A stretch of 6,075 nt of DNA from an uncultured Clostridia bacterium (GTDB taxonomy: Bacteria; Bacillota; Clostridia; Oscillospirales; Acutalibacteraceae): the NCBI GenBank assembly GCA_946633275.1, contig CAMPAT010000053.1:1-6075 (forward strand), given 5' to 3'. Below the pieces are notes generated by a model that ran no database searches, had not been told where the DNA came from, and saw only the letters and a list, made by a program, of their open reading frames with translations. The number at the start of each line of letters is the position of its first letter. Position 1 is the first letter of the stretch. Shown here piece after piece: positions 1 to 6,075 of the stretch. The translations under genes were made by a program, and so were the position numbers.

Positions 1-140
1 TGCTGAGTCCTCTGGTCGCCGCGGTAAATCTTAGGCGGTTCAAGACCGAAAGAGCCGAGCTGGCTGTCAAGATTCGCCATCTCCTGAGTGCGTTCCGGTC
101 TGCGCATTTTCGGTTTTGATTTGTTTTCCTTTTTCATCAT
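1..140 (-). CDS. Start of the gene after murA (partial; possibly FtsQ/DivIB)
   Basis: An open frame begins at ATG 140 (a second ATG follows at 137) and runs off the window at base 1, giving 46 codons. The peptide opens MMKKENKSKPKMRRPERTQ and is strongly basic and polar; no membrane segment is reached within the window. The start is supported by GGAGAG at 149-144, 5 nt (from the GGAG core) before the first ATG and 8 nt before the second. Two later in-frame ATGs at 107 and 80 are less well served: the one at 80 has AGGAG directly abutting it and the one at 107 has no well-spaced site. The gene overlaps the last 74 bases of murA in another frame. In many Firmicutes the gene after murA or murB in this cluster encodes the division protein FtsQ/DivIB, whose N-terminus is a basic cytoplasmic tail before one membrane helix. 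That fits, but identity is inferred from position only. Confidence 0.6.
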   Translation of the reverse strand, partial: MMKKENKSKPKMRRPERTQEMANLDSQLGSFGLEPPKIYRGDQRTQ

Positions 141-1389
141 TAACTCTCCGAACAGAAGCGCCGAGCATACTTAGCCCGTCTTCTATTTTTTCGTATCCTC
201 TGTCAATGTGACTTATATCATATATCCTGCTCGTACCCTCTGCAGAAAGCGCCGCAATAACTACTGACGCGCCTGCGCGGAGGTCCGTACAACGTGCCTC
301 GGCTGCGTGGAGCTTCGGCTTTCCGTGAATTGTTGCCGTGTTGCCGATTACGCTTATATCCGCGCCGAAGCGTTCAAGCTCTTCAGTATGGCGCAGTCTG
401 TTTTCAAATATCGTCTCAGTAATACGTGACGTGCCCTTTGAGCGACAAAGAGCCGCCATTACAGGAGCCTGAGCGTCTGTCGGGAAGGACGGATAAACGC
501 CCGTCACAATGCTCCTCACAGCTCTCGGACGACTATTTGATATGATTTTAATCTCGTTATTTCCGAGAAAAAGCTTACACCCCATCTCGTCAAAAACAGG
601 AAGAACTGACGAAAGATGAAGTGCGCGTACATTCTTAAGCACCGCTTCGCCGCCCGTTGCGGCTACTGACGACATAATCGTTGCAGCGAGAATTCTGTCG
701 GGAATAATCCTATGATGTACGGATGAGAGACTCCTGACTCCCTCAATCTCAATAATACTACTCCCTGCTCCGCTGATTTTCGCACCTGCGGTATTGAGAA
801 ATTCCGCTAAATCCTCTATCTCAGGCTCACGCGCCGCATTAATAATTGTTGAAGTTCCGTCGAGCAGAACTGCAGCGAGAATTGCGTTCTCCGTGGCTCC
901 GACGCTTGCGAACGGGAGCCTTACTGTTCCGCCTGAGGCAGAAGCCCTCCGGCAACAGATATTATTGCCGTCGCAGGTTATGCTGTAGCCGAGCGCTCTG
1001 AGCGCCATAATATGAAGGTCTATAGGTCTCGCGCCGATTTGACACCCGCCGGGCAGGTACACGCAAGCGCTGCCGTGCTTTGCGCTGAGTGAGCCGAGAA
1101 AAATAATTGAAGAGCGCATTTTATTCATAAGCTCTTCTGATATTTCTGCGGAATTTATGCCCGCTGTATTTACGGTAAGCGTTGAGCCTTCCCTGCTGAC
1201 TTTGCCGCCGAGCTGAGTAATTATCTCGGCGCAAGCCGTAACATCGCTGAGCTGCGGACAGTCATAAAGGAAGCACTCATCTCCGAGAAGCACACTTCCT
1301 GCGAGAAGAGGCAGAGCGCTGTTCTTTGCTCCGTGAATTCTGATACTTCCGCTGAGCTTCTTCGCTCCCGTAATCTCTATGTACTGCAC
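67..1389 (-). CDS. murA: UDP-N-acetylglucosamine 1-carboxyvinyltransferase MurA
   Basis: Cytoplasmic enzyme that transfers enolpyruvate from phosphoenolpyruvate to UDP-GlcNAc, the first committed step of peptidoglycan synthesis and the target of fosfomycin. The 440-residue protein shows the family's functional residues close to E. coli numbering: K22-N23 in HGAKNS, R92 in MRSSI, catalytic C116 in PGGCQIGARP with R121, D305 in FPTDAQAP, R331 in FENRLRH and R397 in IDRGYE. The cysteine is present, so the active site is of the fosfomycin-sensitive type. The start is GTG at 1389: the frame has an in-frame TGA 18 bases upstream, and GAGGG lies 7 nt before the GTG. Canonical MurA ends near residue 418 (RRVND); here a polar tail of about 22 residues continues, exactly where the next gene begins in another frame. 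The usual IEAGT-like segment after PDR reads ILAAT, a mild divergence. The gene follows murG by 54 bases that contain an inverted repeat. Confidence 0.97.
   Translation of the reverse strand: MQYIEITGAKKLSGSIRIHGAKNSALPLLAGSVLLGDECFLYDCPQLSDVTACAEIITQLGGKVSREGSTLTVNTAGINSAEISEELMNKMRSSIIFLGSLSAKHGSACVYLPGGCQIGARPIDLHIMALRALGYSITCDGNNICCRRASASGGTVRLPFASVGATENAILAAVLLDGTSTIINAAREPEIEDLAEFLNTAGAKISGAGSSIIEIEGVRSLSSVHHRIIPDRILAATIMSSVAATGGEAVLKNVRALHLSSVLPVFDEMGCKLFLGNNEIKIISNSRPRAVRSIVTGVYPSFPTDAQAPVMAALCRSKGTSRITETIFENRLRHTEELERFGADISVIGNTATIHGKPKLHAAEARCTDLRAGASVVIAALSAEGTSRIYDISHIDRGYEKIEDGLSMLGASVRRVNDEKGKQIKTENAQTGTHSGDGES
144..149 (-). promoter_or_regulatory. Ribosome binding site of the gene after murA, inside murA
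   Basis: GGAGAG on the minus strand lies within the murA coding region, just before the paired ATG codons at 140 and 137. It decides the start of the downstream gene and implies translation starts there while ribosomes are still finishing murA. Confidence 0.6.
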
Positions 1390-1393
1390 ATTG

Positions 1394-1401
1394 TCACCCT
1401 C
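1394..1401 (-). promoter_or_regulatory. murA ribosome binding site (GAGGGTGA), before overlapping ATG and GTG
   Basis: GAGGG lies 7 nt before the murA GTG (1389-1387) and 5 nt before an out-of-frame ATG (1391-1389) that shares its G. The ATG frame ends after four codons at TAG (1379-1377), so the GTG must be the productive start. Confidence 0.7.
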
Positions 1402-1428
1402 GTTTCAACATCATACTATGAAACGAGG
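1398..1428 (-). repeat. Perfect 10-bp inverted repeat covering the murA ribosome binding site
   Basis: In the minus-strand transcript CCUCGUUUCA (1428-1419) can pair without mismatch with UGAAACGAGG (1407-1398) around an 11-nt loop. A further 5-bp outer stem, GUCAC (1442-1438) with GUGAC (1397-1393), is possible if a 9-nt bulge on the 5' side is allowed. The murA Shine-Dalgarno GAGGG (1401-1397) lies in the 3' arm, so the folded form would hide it. No U-run follows, so it is not a typical intrinsic terminator. The repeat is seen directly; a regulatory role is inference. Confidence 0.65.
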
Positions 1429-1443
1429 CGTGGCGTTGTGACT

Positions 1444-2577
1444 CTATTTTACAAGTGAAAAGATAATGTCTGCAATTCTCTCACGCGAGTTGAGGATTGC
1501 CATATCCTTAGCATTCTTCTCAATTTCAGAAAGAAGCTCGTCGTCGCCGAGAAGCTCGCTGAGCATATTATCGAGAGACTCTGAGGTTAAGTCCTTCTCC
1601 TCGATAATTCTTGCGGCGTTTCTGTTAACGAGCGCCATTGCGTTATGGAACTGGTGATTTTCGGCAACGTAAGGAGAAGGAATAAGAATTGACGCCTTAC
1701 CCATTGCTTCAATCTCCGACAGCGAGGACGCGCCTGCTCTGCCGATAACGACATTTGCCGCCGCCATACATCTGTCCATATCGTCTATGTAAAGTCTGAC
1801 CTCAACGGTACCCTTACGAAGCACCGTATCGCTTACTTTTTCAAATCCCTTTTCTTCGAACTTGGCAAGATAATCCCTGCCGTTAGTGCCGACGGAATGG
1901 ATATGATAAACGCTGCTGTCATCTGCGTGCTTCACGAGGATATCAAACATTGCGTCGTTGAGCGGCGCTGCGCCGAGCGAGCCGCCGAAGGAAAGAACAA
2001 GCTTTTTATCATCAGGGATATTAAGCTCCAGGCGAGCTGTTTTTCTGTCCTTGCCGAGAATTTCGCCACGCACGGGAAGACCTGTTACAACAGGCTCGTT
2101 CTTAGGGGCAAGATGTTTTTTTGCGTCCTCAACCGTGAGCATAACCTTATCAACCTTCTTGGCGAGCTGTTTATTAGTTATACCGGGGAAGGCGTTTTGC
2201 TCGTGAATACAGCACGGTATGCCGAGCTTAACCGCCTCATCAAGAACGGGACCGGAAACGTATCCGCCGAAGCCGATTGCAACGTCCGGCTTAAAATCCT
2301 TAATAATCTTCTTGCTTTCATGCTCGGATTTGATGAGCTTTACAACTGTACCGACATTGTCGGCAATTGCCTTTGGCGAAAGCGAGCGCTTAAAGCCGCT
2401 GATTTCGATAGTCTTAAAATCGAAGCCTGCTTCGGGAACGAGGCGCGACTCCATATGGTCCGCTGTGCCGATAAAGAGAATCTCGCTGTCCGGCTTCATC
2501 TCTCTGATATATGACGCTGTGGCGAGTGCAGGGTTAATATGTCCTGCGGTACCGCCCGTCGCGAATAAAAACTTCAT
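1444..2577 (-). CDS. murG: UDP-GlcNAc:lipid I N-acetylglucosaminyltransferase MurG
   Basis: Peripheral membrane GT-B glycosyltransferase on the cytoplasmic face; it adds GlcNAc to lipid I to make lipid II. The 377-residue protein (E. coli enzyme 355) starts MKFLFATGGTAGHINPA, holding the first glycine-rich loop at residues 8-13 in the GGTAGH variant. GFGGYVSGP lies at 102-110, HEQNAFPG at 125-132, the second glycine loop GGSLGA at 198-203, and the nucleotide-sugar site RAGASSLSEI at 280-289, with E288 the expected UDP-GlcNAc-binding glutamate, followed by IPSPYVAENHQFHNA. An ATG at 2760 would add 61 residues, but these come from sequence inside ftsW and have no MurG character. The ATG at 2577 has AGAGGA 8 nt upstream and places the glycine loop at the normal distance from the N-terminus. 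It starts 16 bases after the ftsW stop, so the two are probably translated together. The stop is TAG. Confidence 0.97.
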   Translation of the reverse strand: MKFLFATGGTAGHINPALATASYIREMKPDSEILFIGTADHMESRLVPEAGFDFKTIEISGFKRSLSPKAIADNVGTVVKLIKSEHESKKIIKDFKPDVAIGFGGYVSGPVLDEAVKLGIPCCIHEQNAFPGITNKQLAKKVDKVMLTVEDAKKHLAPKNEPVVTGLPVRGEILGKDRKTARLELNIPDDKKLVLSFGGSLGAAPLNDAMFDILVKHADDSSVYHIHSVGTNGRDYLAKFEEKGFEKVSDTVLRKGTVEVRLYIDDMDRCMAAANVVIGRAGASSLSEIEAMGKASILIPSPYVAENHQFHNAMALVNRNAARIIEEKDLTSESLDNMLSELLGDDELLSEIEKNAKDMAILNSRERIADIIFSLVK

Positions 2578-2585
2578 TATGATAT

Positions 2586-2591
2586 TCCTCT
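2586..2591 (-). promoter_or_regulatory. murG ribosome binding site that fixes its start
   Basis: AGAGGA ends 8 nt before ATG 2577, in the short gap after the ftsW TAA. It supports the 377-residue start over the longer frame that begins within ftsW. Confidence 0.75.
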
Positions 2592-2593
2592 TA

Positions 2594-3814
2594 TTACACT
2601 TTAGTCTGATTCGATTTTCTTGAAATGGAGAGAACGACTCCCATTTCAAAAAGCAGCATAAGTATCGCCGTGCCGCCGTACGAGAAGAACGGGAGCGCAA
2701 TACCCGTATTCGGGATTGTATCTGTAACAACCATAATATTAAATATCGTCTGAACGGCAACCTGGGAAACTATGCCGATAACGATGAGTGCGCCGAATTT
2801 ATCATTAGTACGCATTGCAATCTGAATTCCTCTGATAAACAGCATTGCAAAGAGAACTAATATCAGTCCTGCGCCGATAAAGCCGAGTTCCTCGCAAACT
2901 ATGGCGAAAATAAAGTCGTTCTGAGGCTCGGAAACGTAAAGATACTTTTGTTTTGAATTACCGAGGCCTGTGCCGAACATTCCGCCTGAGCCGATTGCGT
3001 AAAGTGAATTATTCGTCTGCCAGCGAAGTCCCTTGGGGTCGAAGCCTTTATCAAGCCACGCGCGGATTCTGTCGCCTGCGTAATTCATAAGCACCTCGGG
3101 ATTCAGGACAACCACAACAATTACTGCAGCCATTATTCCTGCGCCGAGGGCAAAAAGCCGCCAGTCTGAGCCGCCGCAGAACATTATTGTAGCTCCGATA
3201 CAAAATACAAGGATTGTGCACGAAAGATGGTGCTCAAGATATATAAGACCGCAAAAGGTTGCGAGAATTGCAAGAGGGATTACTATTCCGTGAATCGGAT
3301 TTTTCATCTTCTTTGCATTCTTCGAAACGTAGTCGGCGAGTACGAGTATAACCGTAAATTTTGCAATATCGGACGGCTGAAGCGTAATCGGTCCGAGAGG
3401 TATCCAGCGCTTGAAATCGCCGTTATGAGTATGGTAAACAAGGACGACGAGAAGCAGCAGGATTGTTACTGCAAGAAGCGGCTTTACCGCTACCTTAAGG
3501 AGTTTATAATTAATCTTTGACACCGCAAGCATTACTACGACGCCTGCGATTGCAAAAATAAGCTGTCTGCTGAAGTAATAATATGAATTACCCTCGTTCT
3601 GCAGCGCATACGGATACGACGCCGAAAACAGCATAATAAGTCCTACTGTAAGAAGCGCAATAGTTATTGCGAAAAAGGGTATATCCATTCCGCCGAGAGT
3701 GAAAATGTCATTCTTATTAAGTTTACTGCCCGCATGCTTAACTACCTTTGCGCCGTTATTCTGAGGAGCTGCTCCTCGTTCATAACGACGGGGCGGTTCT
3801 AAATAGTCAGACAT
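2594..3814 (-). CDS. ftsW: SEDS-family peptidoglycan glycosyltransferase FtsW (or SpoVE)
   Basis: Multi-pass membrane protein that polymerises lipid II into glycan strands at the septum, working with a class B PBP. The 406 residues begin with a basic cytoplasmic tail of about 43 residues, then roughly ten hydrophobic segments. Family signatures are visible: RWIPLGPITLQPSDIAKF at 136-153 (D149 where glutamate is usual), the catalytic-type aspartate D300 in PQNDFIFAIVCEELGF, and the C-terminal IPNTGIALPFFSYGG at 367-381. The second motif, usually like QPDLGT, reads LEHHLSCT at 193-200; histidine and serine here are common in clostridial relatives as far as I recall, but the first H replaces a usual proline. 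A strong AGAGGTGA site precedes the ATG, 36 bases after mraY. FtsW and the sporulation paralogue SpoVE cannot be told apart from sequence alone; position between mraY and murG fits either, while RodA is less likely. Confidence 0.93.
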   Translation of the reverse strand: MSDYLEPPRRYERGAAPQNNGAKVVKHAGSKLNKNDIFTLGGMDIPFFAITIALLTVGLIMLFSASYPYALQNEGNSYYYFSRQLIFAIAGVVVMLAVSKINYKLLKVAVKPLLAVTILLLLVVLVYHTHNGDFKRWIPLGPITLQPSDIAKFTVILVLADYVSKNAKKMKNPIHGIVIPLAILATFCGLIYLEHHLSCTILVFCIGATIMFCGGSDWRLFALGAGIMAAVIVVVVLNPEVLMNYAGDRIRAWLDKGFDPKGLRWQTNNSLYAIGSGGMFGTGLGNSKQKYLYVSEPQNDFIFAIVCEELGFIGAGLILVLFAMLFIRGIQIAMRTNDKFGALIVIGIVSQVAVQTIFNIMVVTDTIPNTGIALPFFSYGGTAILMLLFEMGVVLSISRKSNQTKV

Positions 3815-3850
3815 ATGTTCACCTCTTTCTTATGGCTTAAGCCTGAATAA

Positions 3851-4897
3851 TTATTTCTGTCCGAAATACATAAGTACGAGTGCGAGCGCGCAGCCGAGCG
3901 CGTTAACTGATGAGAAAACGACGCATATTTTCTTTTCCTTCCAGCCGCACATCTCAAAGTGATGGTGAATAGGAGCCATCTTAAATACACGCTTACCGTG
4001 AGTGAGTTTAAAATATCCTATCTGAATGATATCGCTCATAGTTTCGCAAACATAAATAATACCTATCGGGAGAAGGAGCAGCGGACATTTAATCGCATAG
4101 CCGAGACCTACTACCATTCCGCCGAGGAAGAGCGAACCTGTATCGCCCATAAACGTCTTTGCAGGGTTCCAGTTCCAGCAAAGGAAGCCGCAAACGCCGC
4201 CGAGAAGCGCGCCTGCGAGAATTCCGAGTCCCGCAAAGTGAAGAATACCCGAAGCAATAATAAATGTAACGGCAACTGTGGCGGTTACGCTTGAGCAAAG
4301 TCCGTCGATACCGTCGGTGAGGTTAACGGAGTTAACGCCGCCGTAAGTAATGAATATTGTGAGAAGCCAGAAAACGACTCCCGTAAAGAGATTTTTCTCA
4401 AAATTAACTGTGCCGATAAACGGAAGATACCATACTGTATTGTGAGAAAGCCAAAGCGTTGCCGTAAAGCCGAGAGTTACGATAAGCTGGCCGAGAGTTT
4501 TCTGCTTTGCAGAAAGTCCCTCGTTCCTCTTAAGCTTAATCTTAATAAAGTCGTCTGAAAAGCCGACGATACCGCAGCCAAGCGCAAGACCGAGAGTCGC
4601 AAAAATCAGCACCTTATCTCTGCCAACAAGAACAGAAGCGTAATCGCTCTCAAGCTCTCCGCCGCTGAGCGCGAAACAAAGCACTCCGACAACAAAAGCT
4701 ACTGTAATACCGATAATGAACATAAGTCCGCCCATATTCGGCGTGCCCTGCTTTGACTTATGCCACGACGGTCCGATATCGAGAATTGTCTGTCCGAACT
4801 TCAGCTTACGAAGCCACGGAATGATGATAAAACCAAGCGCGCCCGTAACGCCGAAAGCAATTACTGCGCTGATTATTATTGCAATAGTACTACTCAT
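3851..4897 (-). CDS. mraY: Phospho-N-acetylmuramoyl-pentapeptide-transferase MraY
   Basis: Integral membrane enzyme that transfers phospho-MurNAc-pentapeptide from UDP to undecaprenyl phosphate, forming lipid I. The 348 residues contain about ten hydrophobic segments with the conserved cytoplasmic loops in the right order: GPSWHKSKQGTPNMGG at 42-57, the aspartate pair D115-D116 in GFSDDFIK, NSVNLTDGIDGL at 189-200 (D195 and D198), FMGDTGSLFLGG at 249-260 with the magnesium-site D252, and MAPIHHHFE at 307-315 with the HHH triplet. Length is normal for the family. ATG 4897 is preceded by AGGAG at an 8-nt spacing. It lies 50 bases after murE with no murF between; the next gene, 36 bases on, is ftsW with no murD between. 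The product feeds MurG, encoded two genes downstream. Confidence 0.97.
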   Translation of the reverse strand: MSSTIAIIISAVIAFGVTGALGFIIIPWLRKLKFGQTILDIGPSWHKSKQGTPNMGGLMFIIGITVAFVVGVLCFALSGGELESDYASVLVGRDKVLIFATLGLALGCGIVGFSDDFIKIKLKRNEGLSAKQKTLGQLIVTLGFTATLWLSHNTVWYLPFIGTVNFEKNLFTGVVFWLLTIFITYGGVNSVNLTDGIDGLCSSVTATVAVTFIIASGILHFAGLGILAGALLGGVCGFLCWNWNPAKTFMGDTGSLFLGGMVVGLGYAIKCPLLLLPIGIIYVCETMSDIIQIGYFKLTHGKRVFKMAPIHHHFEMCGWKEKKICVVFSSVNALGCALALVLMYFGQK

Positions 4898-4941
4898 TTT
4901 ATACTCTCCTGTTTTTTAATGGAAATTTTGACTTATAAACT

Positions 4942-4964
4942 AAGCGCTTATCCTTCAAGCGCTT
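4942..4964 (-). repeat. 8-bp inverted repeat spanning the murE stop codon
   Basis: The palindrome AAGCGCTT occurs twice, at 4942-4949 and 4957-4964, 7 nt apart. In the transcript the two copies can form a perfect 8-bp stem with loop GAAGGAU. One arm covers the final Glu-Ala-Leu codons of murE and the other begins inside its TAA. The following sequence, AGTTTATAAGTC, has no real U-run, so it is at best a weak structure, not a clear terminator. The repeat is certain, the function unknown. Confidence 0.4.
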
Positions 4965-6075
4965 CGGCTACTACCTCGCGTTCGTCGAAGTGGATAGTAC
5001 CCTGAGGAAGTATCTGATAAGTCTCATGTCCTTTACCTGCAAGGAGGATGATATCGTCAGTCTCGGCGTTATCGAGAGCCCACTTGATTGCTTCCCTGCG
5101 GTTTGTAACGACCTTATAAGGCGTCTTAGTATCTTTCATACCCTCAAGGATATCGTCGATAATCTTCTCAGGGTCTTCGCTGCGAGGATTATCAGAAGTA
5201 ACTACGCAGAAATCAGAAAGTTCCGCGGCAATTTTACCCATCTTCGGGCGCTTTGTTCTGTCTCTGTCGCCGCCGCAGCCGAAGAGAGTAACTACTCTGC
5301 CCTTCGCAATTTCCTTAAGAGAAGTAATAATATTTTCCAGTCCGTCGGGAGAATGAGCATAGTCTATGATGACGGTATAATCAGTCTCCGTCGGCACAAC
5401 CTCAATTCTTCCCTTCACGCCGTTCGACTTTGAAATAGCGGAAATAACGTCCTCGAGCTCAAATCCGAGGGTCAGCGCAACAGAAGCAGCGCAAAGTGAG
5501 TTATAAACGCTAAAACGTCCCGGAATAGGACATCTGACTGTTCCTATTCTGTCGCATACAAGCTCGTATCTCACGCCGCTTGCAGAGAAAATAACGTTTC
5601 GCGCGGTGAAATCACTGTTAAGATTCTTAACGCCGTATGTCTTCACCTTGCACGGCAGATTTTCAACTATCTTAAGTCCGTTCTCGTCGTCGACATTTAC
5701 GAGCGCAGTTTCGCAGTTTTCAAAGAGCATACGCTTTGCTGCAAAATAGTTTTCCCAAGTCTTATGATAATCGAGATGGTCCTGCGTAAGATTTGTAAAC
5801 ACGCCGAGGAGGAACTGAATTCCCGATACTCTGCCCTGCGCGAGCGCCTGGGAGGAAACCTCCATGACGCAGTACTCGCAGTCAGCGTCAACCATCTTAC
5901 GGAAGAGCGACTGAAGCTCGTGCGGGTCAGGCGTAGTATAATGCGCCGGGAAGACCTCGTCACCTACCATATTCTGTACGGTACCTACGAGTCCTACCTT
6001 CTTTCCACAGTTTTCAAGAATCTGCTTAATCAGGAAAGTAGTGGTCGTTTTGCCGTTTGTCCCCGTAAGACCGAT
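4948..6075 (-). CDS. murE: UDP-MurNAc-L-Ala-D-Glu:meso-DAP ligase MurE (5' end beyond window)
   Basis: Cytoplasmic ATP-dependent amide ligase that adds the third stem-peptide residue. The 375 residues present begin IGLTGTNGKTTTTF, the ATP-binding P-loop, so roughly the first 110 residues (the UDP-binding domain) lie past the window edge; an apparent start at 5970 is only an internal Met. In the visible part: EVSSQAL at 72-78, NLTQDHLDYH at 95-104, the lysine normally carbamoylated at K114 in FAAKRML, IDYAHSPDG at 237-245, and GCGGDRDRTKRPKMG at 266-280. DNPRSEDP at 295-302 and GKGHETYQ at 347-354 follow. The DNPR motif is the known signature of enzymes selecting meso-diaminopimelate rather than lysine, so an mDAP peptidoglycan is predicted. 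It is the first gene in the window and ends 50 bases before mraY. An 8-bp inverted repeat spans its stop codon. Confidence 0.97.
   Translation of the reverse strand: MGLTGTNGKTTTTFLIKQILENCGKKVGLVGTVQNMVGDEVFPAHYTTPDPHELQSLFRKMVDADCEYCVMEVSSQALAQGRVSGIQFLLGVFTNLTQDHLDYHKTWENYFAAKRMLFENCETALVNVDDENGLKIVENLPCKVKTYGVKNLNSDFTARNVIFSASGVRYELVCDRIGTVRCPIPGRFSVYNSLCAASVALTLGFELEDVISAISKSNGVKGRIEVVPTETDYTVIIDYAHSPDGLENIITSLKEIAKGRVVTLFGCGGDRDRTKRPKMGKIAAELSDFCVVTSDNPRSEDPEKIIDDILEGMKDTKTPYKVVTNRREAIKWALDNAETDDIILLAGKGHETYQILPQGTIHFDEREVVAEALEG

Noticed and set aside
1394..1414. Six-codon mini-frame (MMLKRG) in the murG-murA gap
   Set aside because: It lies in the hairpin loop and 3' arm with no ribosome binding site in front; such short frames arise by chance.
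1398..1428. Inverted repeat before murA as an intrinsic terminator
   Set aside because: The stem is followed by GGUGACAAUGUG rather than a U-run, and ending transcription there would cut murA from its operon.
1897..2514. Long open frame (205 codons) on the plus strand opposite murG
   Set aside because: It lies wholly antisense to well-supported murG, its protein resembles no family I know, and it is best explained as a codon-bias shadow.
2578..2760. Upstream extension of murG from ATG 2760
   Set aside because: The extra 61 residues are the ftsW coding region read in another frame; the start at 2577 has its own ribosome binding site and a normal MurG N-terminus.
3834..3843. Palindrome GGCTTAAGCC between mraY and ftsW
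   Set aside because: With a realistic loop only about three base pairs remain and no U-run follows; no support for a terminator or operator.
4990..5433. Plus-strand open frame of 147 codons opposite murE
   Set aside because: Antisense to conserved MurE motifs, with no recognisable domain; shadow frame.
5968..5970. ATG 5970 as the murE start
   Set aside because: The frame stays open to the window edge and the essential P-loop GTNGKTT lies upstream of this Met.

Overview
The window is a stretch of a division and cell-wall (dcw) cluster, read entirely on the minus strand. In transcription order, from high to low coordinates, it holds: murE (5' end beyond the window), mraY, ftsW, murG, murA, and the first 46 codons of a further gene that leaves at base 1. 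The genes are tightly packed: gaps of 50, 36, 16 and 54 bases, then a 74-base overlap. Each complete gene and the last partial gene has a purine-rich ribosome binding site. I see no promoter, terminator, RNA gene, mobile element or CRISPR array, so this looks like the interior of one long operon whose promoter lies upstream of the window.

The organism is most likely a Firmicute of the class Clostridia, perhaps an Oscillospiraceae/Ruminococcaceae-type gut anaerobe. The reasons are the order murE-mraY-ftsW-murG-murA (murA after murG, where Escherichia coli has murC and Bacillus subtilis has murB), the GGTAGH form of the MurG loop, strong AGGAG-type ribosome binding sites and moderate GC content. 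MurE carries the DNPR motif typical of meso-diaminopimelate-adding enzymes, so the peptidoglycan is probably mDAP type. The genus cannot be fixed from sequence alone.

The genes form a nearly continuous pathway. MurA makes the first committed UDP-GlcNAc derivative. MurE adds the third stem-peptide residue. MraY transfers the finished MurNAc-pentapeptide to undecaprenyl phosphate (lipid I). MurG adds GlcNAc (lipid II). FtsW polymerises lipid II into septal glycan. murD and murF are not between these genes, although murD commonly lies between mraY and ftsW/spoVE.

This is mainly an ordinary, well-conserved region and I did not find a new system. The points worth a second look are at the murA ends. 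A perfect 10-bp inverted repeat between murG and murA places the murA Shine-Dalgarno in its 3' arm. murA starts at GTG with an out-of-frame ATG overlapping it. Its last 24 or so codons run into the start of the next gene.
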